From contig NC_060215.1 in NCBI RefSeq assembly GCF_021130785.1, positions 66,840,501 to 66,904,500 of the forward strand: DNA of 64,000 nucleotides, written 5' to 3'. A program made the position numbers and the translations under genes. The DNA comes from Homalodisca vitripennis (lineage: Eukaryota > Arthropoda > Insecta > Hemiptera > Cicadellidae). The notes beneath the pieces are model-generated. The model was not told the origin of the DNA, made no database searches, and was given only the letters and a program-made list of their open reading frames with translations. Positions within the stretch are counted from its first letter, which is position 1. Each line of letters opens with the position of its first letter. Of the stretch, positions 1-53,270 are shown piece by piece.

Positions 1-1971
1 ATAAAGAGAATTTTTTAATGATAATTACTTGAAGCGTCATACCCAAAATTAGCAGGTCAATCACTAAATTTATCTTCTGCTGATGTCACTGGCTATTAAT
101 AATTAAAAAAGAACTAACCAGGAAACCTAAACAAATTCAAAAATTAAAGAAACCCCACCAATAAAATCAAGGCACACAATAAAATCCAGAAAAAGAGATA
201 ACTAAATGGTAACACATTCCTCCTTCCTGCACACTTGTACTATATTGTCCTATGTTGGCTTTGATGGAAGCAGGCAAGCCACTAAATTAGGCTGGTGTGA
301 TGATGAGGGTTAAACCGTAGCCTTCCTGTTCAGACACAACTTGCCTGCTGTAATGTTGGAGTCGTGTTTCAACGGTACATCAGTGTTGTGTTTTTGTTTA
401 TGCTTCACCTGACAGTGCTGAATTCAAGTATTTGTGTATGTTTTTAACGTACAACCTTTTAGCATGATTTGTAATATTATATCTTATAATTTAAGATTTT
501 ACACCTTAAGAAGAGGACAAATACTACTTCTTATAAGTAACACATGCATTACAGGAGCTCAGTAGGGAACTTGAAGCCACAATTGAATTTACCTAAGTTT
601 GCTTAGTTCATTTATTGATGAATTAACAAGATGCATATATAATATTTTTAGTCATCTTCTACAACTCTCTCTCTCTAACATAAGTTTACTAACAAAAAGA
701 CAATTGTTGTTTTACATTTTTTTGTGGTAATTTTTATGATGTAATTTTCTGTATGTATTTCAAACCCTAACCTATTATAAACACAAATAAATATTTTTAA
801 TTTATTTTTATTATAAAAAACAACGAAATGTCATGTATGCCAGAGATCAGTGTTGTTGATTTACTCTTATCTTGAGGAAGAGCAGGTTAGATCATTTATT
901 GCTAGAATTAACCACTGCAGTCACTACAGTTTTTATTGATTGATTTACATGGCTTATAAAACTGTTTCTAAAATGTACAATCTTACTGGACATAAAACAG
1001 AGTACAATATGACTGATTGCCACATCTTTTGTGAAAAAGCCTCAAGTATCTTACTGGACATAAAACAGAGTACAATATGACTGATTGCCACATCTTTTGT
1101 GAAAAAGCCTCAAGTCTGACTAGAAGTTGAATACAATATCATTGTGTAAATATAATTAAATGTTGGCTTCAATTTTGGTAAAATTCAAATAAAATGAAAC
1201 TACATATTTATGTTAATAAATTTAAAAATTACTCTATAGCGGTTCATTTGAGTTGATTATGCTACTGATTTAATAATTAAAACTAAAAAGGAAATAAACA
1301 TAAATAAAGAACTATAACATATAAACTATATAACAACGAAACTCATACAAGTTTCAAAAACATGGTTACAATATCACAAATAGAACTTCAAGTATTCTGG
1401 GTGTGTTTTCCTTAGATCCCATTTTTCTTAAAGCAGGATCGAAACACATTTTGTTTTATCTGTGTTTTTCATGCATTTATTTAAATAAATGGTTAAATAC
1501 AATATGTGACTGATAAATTAGAATGCAATTGTAACAGCCTATATGTTTTCAACAGTTCGAATAAAACCAGCGAACTATCAAATAAGGGAGCAATATAAAT
1601 TATACGTCGTTCATAGTTAATGTAGCGGTAGAAAACGTATACCGTCATCAGTCGTATAGAATAAGTATACAAACATCACCTATTTATACTTGTACTAAAT
1701 GTTATAATATAATAGATATGCATTTTAGCTTGGAACATAGTGCACGAAGTTTACACCAGTACAAACACACGACATTACAACAGATGGTGCTTCTTGTCTC
1801 AGATACATCAGTTGAGGTACTTACAGTTTAATTACTGTAAAAAATAAAGAAGAAAGATAAAAAACAGTAATAGAAAAAATTAAAGCCTCTACATTTTTCA
1901 GATCATTTGGTAGGTTTAACGTTTCCAAAAACACCTTACAAAAATGTATCGAGTTATTTAATTTTGTTCAC
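1..1971 (-). other. Kdm2 3' UTR and downstream flank
   Basis: AT-rich sequence downstream of the Kdm2 stop. Several AATAAA hexamers on the minus strand could end the transcript, for example at 1476-1481 about 490 nt past the stop; I cannot choose between them. Apart from the 68-bp duplication at 980-1115, no gene or recognisable element is visible. Confidence 0.5.
980..1115. repeat. Perfect 68-bp tandem duplication
   Basis: Two head-to-tail copies (980-1047 and 1048-1115), identical over the whole unit, beginning ATCTTACTGGACATAAAACA. Identity implies a recent duplication or an assembly duplication. Confidence 0.95.
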
Positions 1972-42967
<40,996 letters not shown>

Positions 42968-43039
42968 GTAACTAGGTTGGTCTAGACAAATACATTTTGG
43001 GATAGCATCAGGAAGTAATGTTATTGCAACCCATTTAAC

Positions 43040-43836
43040 TTACAAAATCGTTCCACAAAAAGTTCCTCAAAATGTTTCACGTAAGCAACAGGGTGCTTCT
43101 GGTAGTAAACATCGTCCCATTTTTAATTGTGCAGCATCCTTCGGATATTTGAAGGCTGATACACTACTAAACCTACTCCGCGTTTTATACTTAGAGCGAC
43201 AACTAGGATTGCAGCAAGATCACGGCACGATTTTAGGTTAAGTTCATTTCAATGAATCGTTGTAAAATACCATTTATTGTACACGTATCAGCGTTTCACA
43301 TTAATTAAATCACCTAAGTTTATGTCACACTAAACTAAATTAAAAAAGATCGTCCAACGGTGTAAACATCATTAAAAGCAGTCAGACATAGTGGCAAACA
43401 GGCTGACACAGACCTAACTAGCAAACTGGGCGTCCGCTACTGCAATGTAGGCCTGGAGTTGCGACGGAGTCTTCCGGCCTGTTCTGTACATTTTCTAGCA
43501 CCCCTCCAAATATCCTCAATTGTCAATTATTCGGCAGCGGCTTTCCCTTCAAAAAAGGCGTAGGGCGTACTAGGCGACCTACACACATGATTTACTTCGT
43601 CGTAGTTTAGCAACTAAATAGTTAATGGCGCGCGGCGTCCATTTCTATACAAGTATTAACATTTTACTTTATTTGCCATACATCGCGTCATTTACGGAAA
43701 TAATCCTTTAATTGTTGCCGTTGATACTACTATCAATAAGTAAATCGATAACAGGATGCATTGCTGAGTCTGGCAAACGTAGATAGTAAAACTAAAAACA
43801 TTTATTTTAGTATCATATTATATGATTTTTAATGTA
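43040..43836. promoter_or_regulatory. Upstream region of candidate first exon A, with a GC-richer patch
   Basis: Upstream of the minus-strand exon A. The stretch 43430-43640 is less AT-rich and contains GCGACGGAGTCTTCCGGCC, GGCAGCGGC and GGCGCGCGGCG, fitting a promoter/5' UTR. No TATA box or start site can be assigned. Confidence 0.3.
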
Positions 43837-43911
<75 letters not shown>

Positions 43912-43955
43912 AACAATTTTATATATACGTATATATATATATACGTATATATAAA

Positions 43956-43988
<33 letters not shown>
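43837..43988. repeat. Composite microsatellite (AT)n-(GT)n-(AT)n
   Basis: (AT)n at 43837-43853, about 28 GT units to 43909, then a TATATACGTATATATA palindromic stretch at 43920-43952 and (AT)n to about 43987. The repetitive ORFs on both strands are artefacts. Confidence 0.95.
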
Positions 43989-43989
<1 letters not shown>

Positions 43990-46920
43990 CGAGTACACTG
44001 TAAATTATATTTATTTTGCGTTGTTAACTGTAATTTAAAAGGAGTGGCATACTCGACTTTACAACTTTAAAATAAAAATATCGTGTTATTGAAACATATT
44101 ACAATAATATTTTCTAACTACCCACAGAAACAATTATGTCATAAATGATTGTTTTAAATAAATGGCAACGAATAACGATCATGCTATAAGATGATGTTTA
44201 CTAGTTATACAAGTTCTAAGGTCTCTAATAATCTTCGACACTAGACGTGTAATCACGTTGCTACATCTTCGTTTAATGAACACGTAAAATAAAGTATATT
44301 CTGCGGACTGAGCTTGCAAGTCCTTCTTGCCGGTTTGGACTTGTAGTGTCCTTACAAACAGTAGACGTAACTTGCTTTACCACGCTGGCCCTTTTTCAAA
44401 ACGTTTTGCTGGGATAATGGCATTCTAGGTACGAGGATAGTATTACACTGTAGTATTGGACTTAGTTACGTACTTAGTACTTAGTTCGTGGCTTTGACTT
44501 CAAAGAAACAGGTTCGTTCATACCCTGAGCATTTCCTCGAGTAATATTGAGGAATATTGAGGAGGATATTTGTACGATTAGAAATACATTCGAGCATATG
44601 GATGGAAGTAATCACATGTTCGGTTATACATAGCTTAGACAGTCCACATACACTTGTCAAACGTGTGAAAGGTGTAAGAAAGGCGAGGAAGCCAATGCCA
44701 TTTTGTTGCTCCGTCTCTTTCAAGGATGTAGAGAATAGCATGAGGATCTTAAATTTCCTGACCTACTCCCACTTTGCCTATCCGTTCTGTTCAGAATTTT
44801 ATATACATTCTTTCACTTAATTTTCAACTACTCGTATGTCGAACTTGCCATCCAAATGTTCAAACATCACAGTAATCTTCGTCATTATCTAACGCATTTC
44901 CCGATATCTGTTGAGTGCCTTTCACGTTGTAAAATAAGAAATCACAGCAAATATGCAAAAGAAAAACCAAAAGTTAGTTACATTTCAATCACACTACAAT
45001 ACATTGGAAAGAAATCTGACGTGAGTCGGCATAACAAATAAAAATTATACAAACTGATTGTAAAAGTGACTAGTCTCGTACCAAGGTTCTTACTAGACTG
45101 AAAGCTTACCGTAGCGAAGGAAGGAGGAAGTTAAAGGAGGAGAATTGAGGGAGGAAGATACTATAGGAGTGGGGTGTATTCAAGGTCACAGCGGGGGGAA
45201 TGGCACCGAACTTTCGCCGGCCGCCCAGTGTTACCAGAGGTACGATAACTACCGTAAAAGTATGACAATGCCATACACCTGTACGATATGCGATAATTTA
45301 TTATTGACGTATCATGAAAGCATTTTATACTCATTTACGCGTAAGGGCGTTGCAGAGAAGTGTCAATATATATTCCATGATGGGGAAATATATTTTTAGA
45401 TCTAACTTTCTTCATTGTATTTTATAATTTGCTTATTATTATGTGCGTTTTCTATACGTAAACAAATAATCTGTTTTGTGCATGGTTGCCATAAAAATAA
45501 ATAAACTGACATTGGTGCGTTTCCAATCCGGAATTATACAAAGTGAAAGGTACGTTCAACCTAATTTATAACGTAAACACTTCTTAAGGGGTGCATGCTA
45601 CGATATTTTAACTTTAAAGTACAATAATTTTTCGAAGTGAGTACGATAATCAAGTATTAAAATCTGACACTAACCTGTCACATCGTGTAATTTTTATGGA
45701 TTGCACACGACGGAGGGCAGCCTTTCGTAAGGTACAATCATACCAAAGAGCATACATATTGGCATACCTCTTAAGTGGTCTGATGTAATGATAATACTAA
45801 GTTTTCACTAAATTTACATCTCAAGCGACGTTCATTGTGGCAAAACGCGTTTAAATTGTCAAAATTATGAAACAAACCAACTCGGATTATTAATATAGGT
45901 TCACCTTATTCTTTATTCAGTATAGGTAATGTACGCCCAAAGTAGGGGCTGTCGTTAACATAGCTACAAAGAAAGCACTTATAATATTTTTTTTAATATG
46001 TGGAAACATGATGAGAACTAATAAACGCCATTTGAAAAAAAAGTATAAAGAGTCTCCAAACTACCTTTTGCACATTCGTCGTTTTATAATCAGCATCGCC
46101 ACTATAAAACGCACCACCGTGTCACCACTATCTGAGATATCAATATCACACAGCCTTAGATCATATTCACACATTACTCAACTCCTAACACGCCTAAAAC
46201 TTATTTTGGAAAATATCTTGGTTCCCTTCTACTTAGGTTCCAGTGTCTGCTAATTATAGGGTCTGGTGCAATTAACATCACATTAAAATTACTTTGTTAC
46301 ATTTAACCGTTCTGGGCACTCCCAGGAACACGATTCTCTATTTCTCTTGACGTCTTTTCTTATGGCTTTCCTTTTTACTTCTGCCATTAGGCCAATAAAG
46401 AACAGAGCAGTAATAGAGCATTTTGCTACTTCATTTAAACGGGATCTAAAATAATCGATATTAATTTATACATAACTTATGTTTCTTGAAAACGGTTGGT
46501 TATGATTATGTAGTTTTCCAAGATATTTTGTCTTCTGGGTCAGAAGTATGAGATGATATTGTGAAATTTTACGAATAAATTCTTTTTAACATCATTTGAG
46601 ATTAATCTTTTAACAAGATTCCGTTATTAATAACGGACTTTATATTAAACAACCCAGATATACATACATACTTAAAAATGAAACCTAATAGGAAATGGTT
46701 AACGCAAATGTACCTGGATTATGTAAAGTTCATTTTATTATTTAAATGTGTTATTTTAATATATATATTTAACATAATTTATTGTTCAACATTTTTAACA
46801 CTTTTATAGATCGAACAAACCATTTCTTCAAGAATGATATTGCAATACACTGATATAACATTAGGCGAAAATTGGAACTGTTTGGGAGGGATTGATACGC
46901 GTGGTTTTGTACTGATAAGT
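43989..46920. other. Region between first exons A and B, nothing recognised
   Basis: AT-rich, with a purine-rich run at about 45115-45170 and a less AT-rich patch at 45160-45250. Overlapping small ORFs at 44480-44820 and 46008-46253 lack any domain or splice context. Confidence 0.35.
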
Positions 46921-46927
46921 ATAATAA

Positions 46928-47113
46928 TTAGAGTTGAAAATACTTGACGCGTATTTCAGAGTTTTTGCCGATATTGTGAAGCTTTGTCCCTATTGTGGCG
47001 AGACGGTGCCGATAGGCCACGTATGCAATGTGCATTTGATAGATACCCTCAGCTCGTTTGTTAATAACACTCAATGGATATGCAGGACGTGTTCAGTGTT
47101 AATGCGGTGTTAA
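46928..47113 (+). CDS. Orphan cysteine-rich open segment, possible zinc-binding exon or gene relic
   Basis: 62 codons open from just after a TAA to the TAA at 47111-47113, with no usable ATG at the start. Key text is KLCPYCGETVPIGHVCNVHL, then after about 14 residues WICRTCSVLMRC. The CxxC...HxxC/H then CxxC spacing looks like a double zinc-binding module. A possible acceptor (GTATTTCAG) lies at 46951-46959. I do not recognise the family; it could be a terminal exon, a transposon remnant, or chance. Confidence 0.25.
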   Translation, partial: LELKILDAYFRVFADIVKLCPYCGETVPIGHVCNVHLIDTLSSFVNNTQWICRTCSVLMRC

Positions 47114-49694
47114 TAATAATGAATATCTGAATTTTCATTTCACATCGATTTGTTAATAATCAATATCAGTATATTACGTTGGATAGAAACAGACTGTCCG
47201 TTTTACAACTGTGCGCATCTGCAACTTCCTAATCAGATAACCCAATTTTATCCTCGCTTGTGGGGGACGAAAATTAAAATCCCTCCTGTCCCGTTTCCCA
47301 CATTTTCTCCTGAAATTCTTAAATTATGAGAGAAAGAAATATTCCTATTTATACTTATATAAAAATAAAAAAATTATGAGAGAAATATTCCTATTTATAA
47401 TTATATAAAAATAAAAAAGGAACTACGTTTTTGTGAGGCATAAATCCAACTTCTTACCTCCATGAGTTCAAAAATTTATTTTTTAAAAGAATTGCAAAAT
47501 TTAGTTTTCGTCTTATAGTATTTGTATCAAACTAATGTTTTAGTTATATATGTATGGCACACATTAGGTGTCCTATATTTGCTCAAGTTTTAGCTCAATT
47601 TTCTACATTATAGAATTCGAAGTTTATAAAATAATTATGTAACGGTTTTGGTTTTATTTACTTCACACTATATAGGTTTTTAATATAGTATGTTACTCCT
47701 CTCACATCGAGCATAATAATTTACAATCGCAACAATAGTTCAGAAGTTATAACAATAACTCCTATTACTATGTCAATAATTGTTTATATTTTATCAAAAC
47801 AAATCTTATATCGTTAAAAGGGCAAACGCTAAATATTAACTACATAAAGTAGACATATCTCAACAGTACATGATATTCATTAATAATAATTTTATTTCTT
47901 TCAAGTAATGACCATGCTTTGTAGCCGTGCTATTTGTTATATAAAAGCAATGTTAAATCATAAACAGTGTTTTGTTTACTTTTCATAGAATTTCACCACT
48001 CTATTTCAAATTTTGTCAAGATTATTTATTATTAGTTATATGATAAAAAGATCTCGGTTTCCTTAATTACGACAGTAGTTTATAAAACAACTATATATCT
48101 TTAGAAATCACCCAACATCATTTGGATGCTTATCTTTTAATCATATTAATTCGTATCTTTAAAATGAGATCTTGCACGATTCTGCAACCAAGAATAAGGA
48201 AAGACACTGAATTATAGTTTAAACATTAAAGGTCAAGGTCAGACCGGTTGTTTGTTTCGGTACAACCAGTTCTTAAAATTTAAAACTAATCATGCGTTAC
48301 TGGATGAGTAACTGACAAACCACTTGTCATCTTATCTTCGAATGTTACTTCAGTTTCCACATATTACGCACCAAATATTTTAAAGATTTTAATATGGGGT
48401 TCACAACGTAATAGCGTACTGTATGGAAAACAAACAAGCCGGAACCCGAACTAATTAAAGAAGATAACGCACAATTATTATTAGTCAACAGCAAATAAGT
48501 TTAATAGCAAGCTAACTCCTTGTGATATATAAAGGGATTCAAAAAACAAATACATTTTGCAATAATGAAGGTCTTCATTTTAATCCTTTTTCTACATAAT
48601 CGTTCAAAGTTTCAATTTGACAATCTAAAATATATGCCTCGTTTCAAAATTTAGAAAATAGTCATAAAATAAAAATATTCCAAACATTTAGAAGACAAAA
48701 TACAGGACATGCCCCCTTACAAAGTGTTTAAAATCTACAATAGAGGTATTACTCGTATGTTTTAATTATAATTTTAACACCTCCTGTATGGGTTAAAAAT
48801 ATTCCGATTTGTACTGCAATTATTGGTTTCATCCTCTAATTTTAATAATACGTCCACAAAAGGGGTTTTAATTTTTTTTTTTTTAACAGAGTTCGTGGAA
48901 ATTTCTCTATCCCTACTGGATTATACATATTCTAAAAATATTCTTTTTCTAAAAATAATTAGCAGGAGTGAACTTTTCGATCATTCTGTGTACATTTCTG
49001 GTACCAAATGCACTATTGAATACACTGAAAATGCCTAAACAGTATAAATAAATATTCTTCTTATCACTTACATCCTCCACTTTCATAAATATTGTTTTTA
49101 TCAGTCTTAAGTCTGCAAAAGTTTTTGAATTTTTAAATAACGACAAGAAGCAGGTGTAAGATCGCCTCTAGCGTTCGTAGCGCCGAAAGCAAAGGTAGCC
49201 TTTATAAACAAATCCGTGCAAACACTTTCCTCTACACTTCCTTTTCAGTTATTCATTACAACAGGAATTTAAACAACAACTATCTAGACTTTGCCATAGG
49301 ATACAACATATACGATGGCAATAGAGAACGATACGAGATGATATAATGTTTATTCTATGAAGCAGATCTGACAGTCACTCTATGATATGTAGTAGTATAT
49401 CTTGCCTTTTAAGTCCTTTGTTACACGAGAAAAGTGATCTGGTACGTAAGAAACTAATAGGGAAGACTACATCACATACTGACTGCAACTATGTGTAAAC
49501 TGAGACAAATGATTATTTAAGCTTAAAGTATGAGACATGGGTCCGAAATCACCCAGCAATTAGGATCTAAGCCATCAATGCTTTATCAGACTTTTATCGT
49601 GCACGATGCCGTCACTATCTACACACCGCTCTGTCATTGTTGTTGTTGATATTTTTCTACTGCATTATTTTCAAATAAAATAAATTCTATTTAC
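47114..49694. other. AT-rich region before first exon B
   Basis: Contains the imperfect tandem duplication at 47321-47417; otherwise no supported gene. Small ORFs near 48823-49146 overlap on opposite strands. Confidence 0.35.
47321..47417. repeat. Imperfect tandem duplication (50 and 47 bp)
   Basis: Two adjacent copies starting AAATTATGAGAGAAA at 47321 and 47371, differing by a small deletion and one substitution. Confidence 0.85.
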
Positions 49695-49748
49695 CTCTTC
49701 TAGCTGTGAGTCAATTAGACGTTTGTAACCGTATTTTCTTTGTTCCAT
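49695..49748 (-). CDS. Kdm2: Kdm2 candidate alternative first coding exon B (18 codons)
   Basis: ATG at 49746-49748 directly preceded in frame by TAA (49749-49751), so the start is well defined. The 18 codons MEQRKYGYKRLIDSQLEE end at phase 0 at donor GAG|gtaaat and can splice to 29702-29846. The basic/aromatic start is reminiscent of the short N-terminus of KDM2A. The intron would be about 20 kb, and would skip first exon A. Inferred; a transcript read across the junction would settle it. Confidence 0.5.
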
Positions 49749-49751
49749 TTA

Positions 49752-50512
49752 CGTTGTTGCCTGCGATACTCGCTGCCAGTTATTAAAGAAAACGCAGAAT
49801 TACATAGATTCATAACAATGAATGACGAAGAAATGGAACTCCAATATTAGTATATTGTACGTAAATAGAAACCCAAAACCCAATACCTGTTGTAGCAGAT
49901 CATAAAACTTTTCAACATTTTCCAAGAAACCCTTTCTAACCTCGGTCACTTCCGTACCACAACTTGTTACCGCTAGCAAGGCTCACCTAGAGACAAGAGT
50001 TAATGCTCTGTAATTTATAAAACTATTGTTCTGTTTCTAAGAAGGATATACCGAATGACATTCCAATGAATTATATTACTACAATGAATCAACTATTCTT
50101 GGTCATTATCCGATATATTTTCTAACAAAGAATGATATAACTTGAAATTTACAAGTGCACGATTATTCCAACATCATATATTTGACAACTTGGTTAGATA
50201 ATTACTAAGTAACTGTATTTATAACATTTCAGCTCTGCACGTCTCTGGACATCCATGAGTTGGCCGACTCTTAGAGAGGTCTACTCCAGTGCTCAAAGTC
50301 GAAAGCAAGGATCCAGAAAAATAAAAAACATGTCATTAGGACGATCTATAGGAACCATTCCGCACTATGCTTCTTGTAAGCCGGAGTTTCCTAATTTCAT
50401 TTTGTATTGTACAAATCATATATCAAAAGTACATTTTATTGTTTCTTGATCGCAACTTTTCTTGTTTACACAATTAGTTTTCGGGAAAATTAAACAATTA
50501 TATATAAAATGT
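49752..50512. other. Upstream of first exon B
   Basis: Probable 5' UTR/promoter side of exon B. A minus-strand donor-like TCTCTAG|gtgagcc at about 49985-49997 could end a noncoding 5' exon, but this is weak. No other content recognised. Confidence 0.3.
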
Positions 50513-50612
50513 TCATTCAGCACTGAATCGCCAAAAGTACTATCCGCCGAGGTTCGAACCCGGGTCCCTCACTTGCCGAGCGAGCTTGTCACTACAACAC
50601 AGAGCCCTTAAC
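50513..50612 (-). mobile_element. tRNA-derived SINE fragment, copy 1
   Basis: Minus-strand text GGGCTCTGTGTTGTAGTGAC, AAGCTCGCTCGGCAAGTGAG, then CCCGGGTTCGAACCTCGGCG has a tRNA-like A box and a near-perfect B box (GGTTCGAACCTC). The tail TAGTACTTTTGGCGATTCAG is shared with copy 2. The tRNA fold is too degraded for a tRNA gene. Confidence 0.6.
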
Positions 50613-50751
50613 TTTTACGATTCAATTAATTTGTATTTGGCCGTTTCGGTCACATATGTGTTAAATAAGTAAACTAACATATTACCGGAAGGCGAAATAT
50701 CTGGTAAACTACTAAATTTTTATAAGTGGCAATAGCCTGGTTTAATTTTCA

Positions 50752-50803
50752 ATAAATATTGAATCGCAAAAAATACTTGCTCCGCCGGGATTCGATTTCA
50801 ACG
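50752..50803 (-). mobile_element. tRNA-derived SINE fragment, copy 2 (head truncated)
   Basis: Minus-strand TCGAATCCCGGCGGAGCAAG then TATTTTTTGCGATTCAATAT matches the B-box and tail part of the copy at 50513-50612. The tRNA-like head is missing on the side next to the TIR element. Confidence 0.55.
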
Positions 50804-50818
50804 AATATATACTGTATA

Positions 50819-51582
50819 CACAGAGTGTCCCACGAAGAGGTTTAAACGTTTCATTTTATATTACTTGCCCATTTATGCAGCGAAAATCTTCAAACTCTAC
50901 ACAATTAATAAAGCTATTCTGTTGGTTTAAAAAATATTCTGTTAAAAATTAAAGCTCCCTAACAATTATTGTAGAAACAAAATGGTGACATAATGAAAAT
51001 TTTACAATTTTGCTTCCTGTAAAAATTCACTTTTTGCATTACCTGATTTGATTACTGCGTTCAATTTTAAAGAACAGCAGTTTAATAACGTTCAGTGTTG
51101 AAAACAACTGTTTGATTGAAGAATATTGCTTGTGCTATAAAAATATAACCTAACCTCCCCCATTACAGTTTACTGATATTGAAGTTCGAGAAATGGCTTT
51201 TAATGTTGAACAAAAAGCGAAGTGTTGTGCGTGAGCTCCTGCTTTTGGCATCATTACATAAGTAATTAGACAATTTCAGGTTGCCTACCCAGGAGTTGAA
51301 CCACCTAGTAATCCAATAACTAAATGGAAAAATCTTTTGTTTTTTGTCTTTAGTCCATAATATTCTTGAAAATGACAATACAAAAATTAAAAAAACAAAA
51401 AGTACTGTCTTGTTACTGTTTTTAAAGTATAGTTTCCCTTTCAACAATTGCTAGAGAGCTGAAATTTTCACAGAATATTTTTAAACCCTATTTAATGAAT
51501 GTGTAGAATTTGAAAATATTCTGTGCATAAATGGGCAAGTAATATAAAATGAAACGTTTAAACCTCTTCGTGGGACACCCGG
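50819..51582 (+). mobile_element. DNA transposon remnant with long terminal inverted repeats
   Basis: The left end from 50825 (GTGTCCCACGAAGAGGTTTA) is mirrored by the right end to 51578, identical for about 55 bp and then about 80% similar to about 170 bp in. TATA flanks both sides (50815-50818, 51583-51586), consistent with a TA-type target duplication. Between the arms, plus-strand text at about 51168-51345 reads in pieces EVREMAFNVEQKAKCC and, after a frameshift and stop, VIRQFQVAYPGVEPPSNP then ITKW. This resembles the N-terminal helix-turn-helix of Tc1/mariner-like transposases. No catalytic domain remains, so it cannot move by itself. Confidence 0.75.
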
Positions 51583-52030
51583 TATAGTTTAAGTTGTAAT
51601 CTAGCAAAAAACTGAACGAGTTAATTTCGCACTGATTACTGGCGCAGAGTAGGTCTCTTTCAAATAACTAGGTAACGCCGTTTTTATTTCCAAGATAAAT
51701 GATTTGGTAGTACTAACGAAATGTATTTTGGACACAATCTTAGATTTAGTAGTAAAGTTATAAACGCTCGATCACATGCCGGGTTGGTGATCTGGACCAA
51801 GAACTAGTTTAATTATTATATCTACATGAGCTTTTCCTTCATTTACCGCTTGTCATAAAACTTGTTCACTGATGATATAGACTTAGTTTAGACAAGAAAT
51901 AAAAACCGCATCACTGATAACTTACATATGAAATATAGACAGAAAAAACTGAAATATCAAGTAAGCCACTTGTTAATGTAGCATTGATATTATAAATGTT
52001 AAAAATGTGTCAGTCATATGGCATACCATA
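51583..52030. other. Spacer between transposons, nothing recognised
   Basis: AT-rich; no supported content. Confidence 0.4.
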
Positions 52031-52530
52031 TCTATATATGTATAAATGGATGTTTGTCTGTATGTCTTTTATAGACTCAGAAACTATTTGACCGATCATT
52101 GTGAAAATCTGTATGTATATGTGTGTTTTTCCACGTAAAAGGTTTATGTGCTATGCTCATTGACGTAACTCACCACCAGGCGACGCTGCAAAATATGAAA
52201 GTTATCAAAGCCCTTGCACATTAAAACTGCAATTACGAGACAGTTACGTATATTAAATAGCCAAACACTATTTGAAGGCGCTAAGTTTTTATGTATATCT
52301 GTCTTTAAAATATATGTCTGGTTGAACTTAAAGCTTGAGTATTGACCAATTCTTTATAATAAAGTACATGTACAATGGCTATAAACATAAACTTTGGACA
52401 GATTTTCTTGGTCGTGGCAACAAGGTAAACTCTACAACGGCGTTGGAAATATAGCCTAATTCACTTGAACCAGAAGTGCTCATACACGGACAAAACTTAC
52501 GAAGTGTGCGAAGCCGCGGGAAACACCTAG
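52031..52530 (+). mobile_element. Non-autonomous Helitron-like element, 500 bp
   Basis: Starts TCTATATATGTATAAATGGA and continues TGTTTGTCTGTATGTC...GACTCAGAAACTATTTGACC, a 5' region widespread in insect Helitrons. Ends GCGAAGCCGCGGGAAACACCTAG: the GCGAAGCCGCGGG stretch and terminal CTAG (CTRR) match the usual Helitron 3' end. It sits between A (52030) and T (52531), the expected insertion site, with no target-site duplication or inverted repeats. No Rep/helicase coding is present. Confidence 0.75.
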
Positions 52531-53270
52531 TAAGGAAATAAAACCAAATCCATAAAAATAAGTCAAATGGCTTGTAAATGAACTTACAACCTTTAAAGTT
52601 TGTTTGAAAGAAATTGTATCGTATTTTTGGAAACTGAAAGTACAGTAATAATTTTGCTTATACTTGGGTGGTACTTATGCAGTATACAGACCCTACTTAC
52701 TTTTTTGTTTTTGGTTAAATTGAGCAAAAGCGTACCGAGCCATATTTGTCCCATACGTGCATTAACCTACTCTACCCATATTTTAACCTACTCAACCGAC
52801 ATCTTGATTATACCAATGTCTTAAACCTGTCCGACAAAAAAAAGGAAAACTTACCTACTGTAACTACCTGATTGTTATGCACGTTTTACAGCCATGGACG
52901 GGAGCCGTACACTGGTTCCTTGTACACTGGGTGGTTTAGGAGAATGACTGACCCAAAATCAATATCTTTAGGAGCCGAGGTTAGCGAAGCTTTAAGAAGT
53001 TTGGTTATGAATTTTGTTGTCCTTAGCCCTAAAATAAGGGAGTGAACTAACGTTAAACCTTTAAATTACGCGCCCCACGCTTATAAATTACTAATCTACA
53101 GTAACTAGCGGTAGCCAACGTTTAAGCTACGTAAAACAACTTTAGTCACACTAAACTCAAAAAGTAAGAATTCTAGTCTAAATGATTTTGATAACAATAT
53201 TATAATAGATACGCGTTCCCATTATTGTACAATACTTAATACAATATCTCTCTTGGGATTTGTGAGATTT
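52531..53270. other. Intergenic, nothing firm
   Basis: Less AT-rich patch at about 52890-53060 of unknown origin just upstream of a LINE tail; it may be the 3' part of that LINE but no coding text is readable. Confidence 0.35.

Noticed and set aside
44481..44820. Pair of overlapping ORFs of 86 and 87 codons on opposite strands
   Set aside because: Mutual antisense, no domains, no splice or promoter context.
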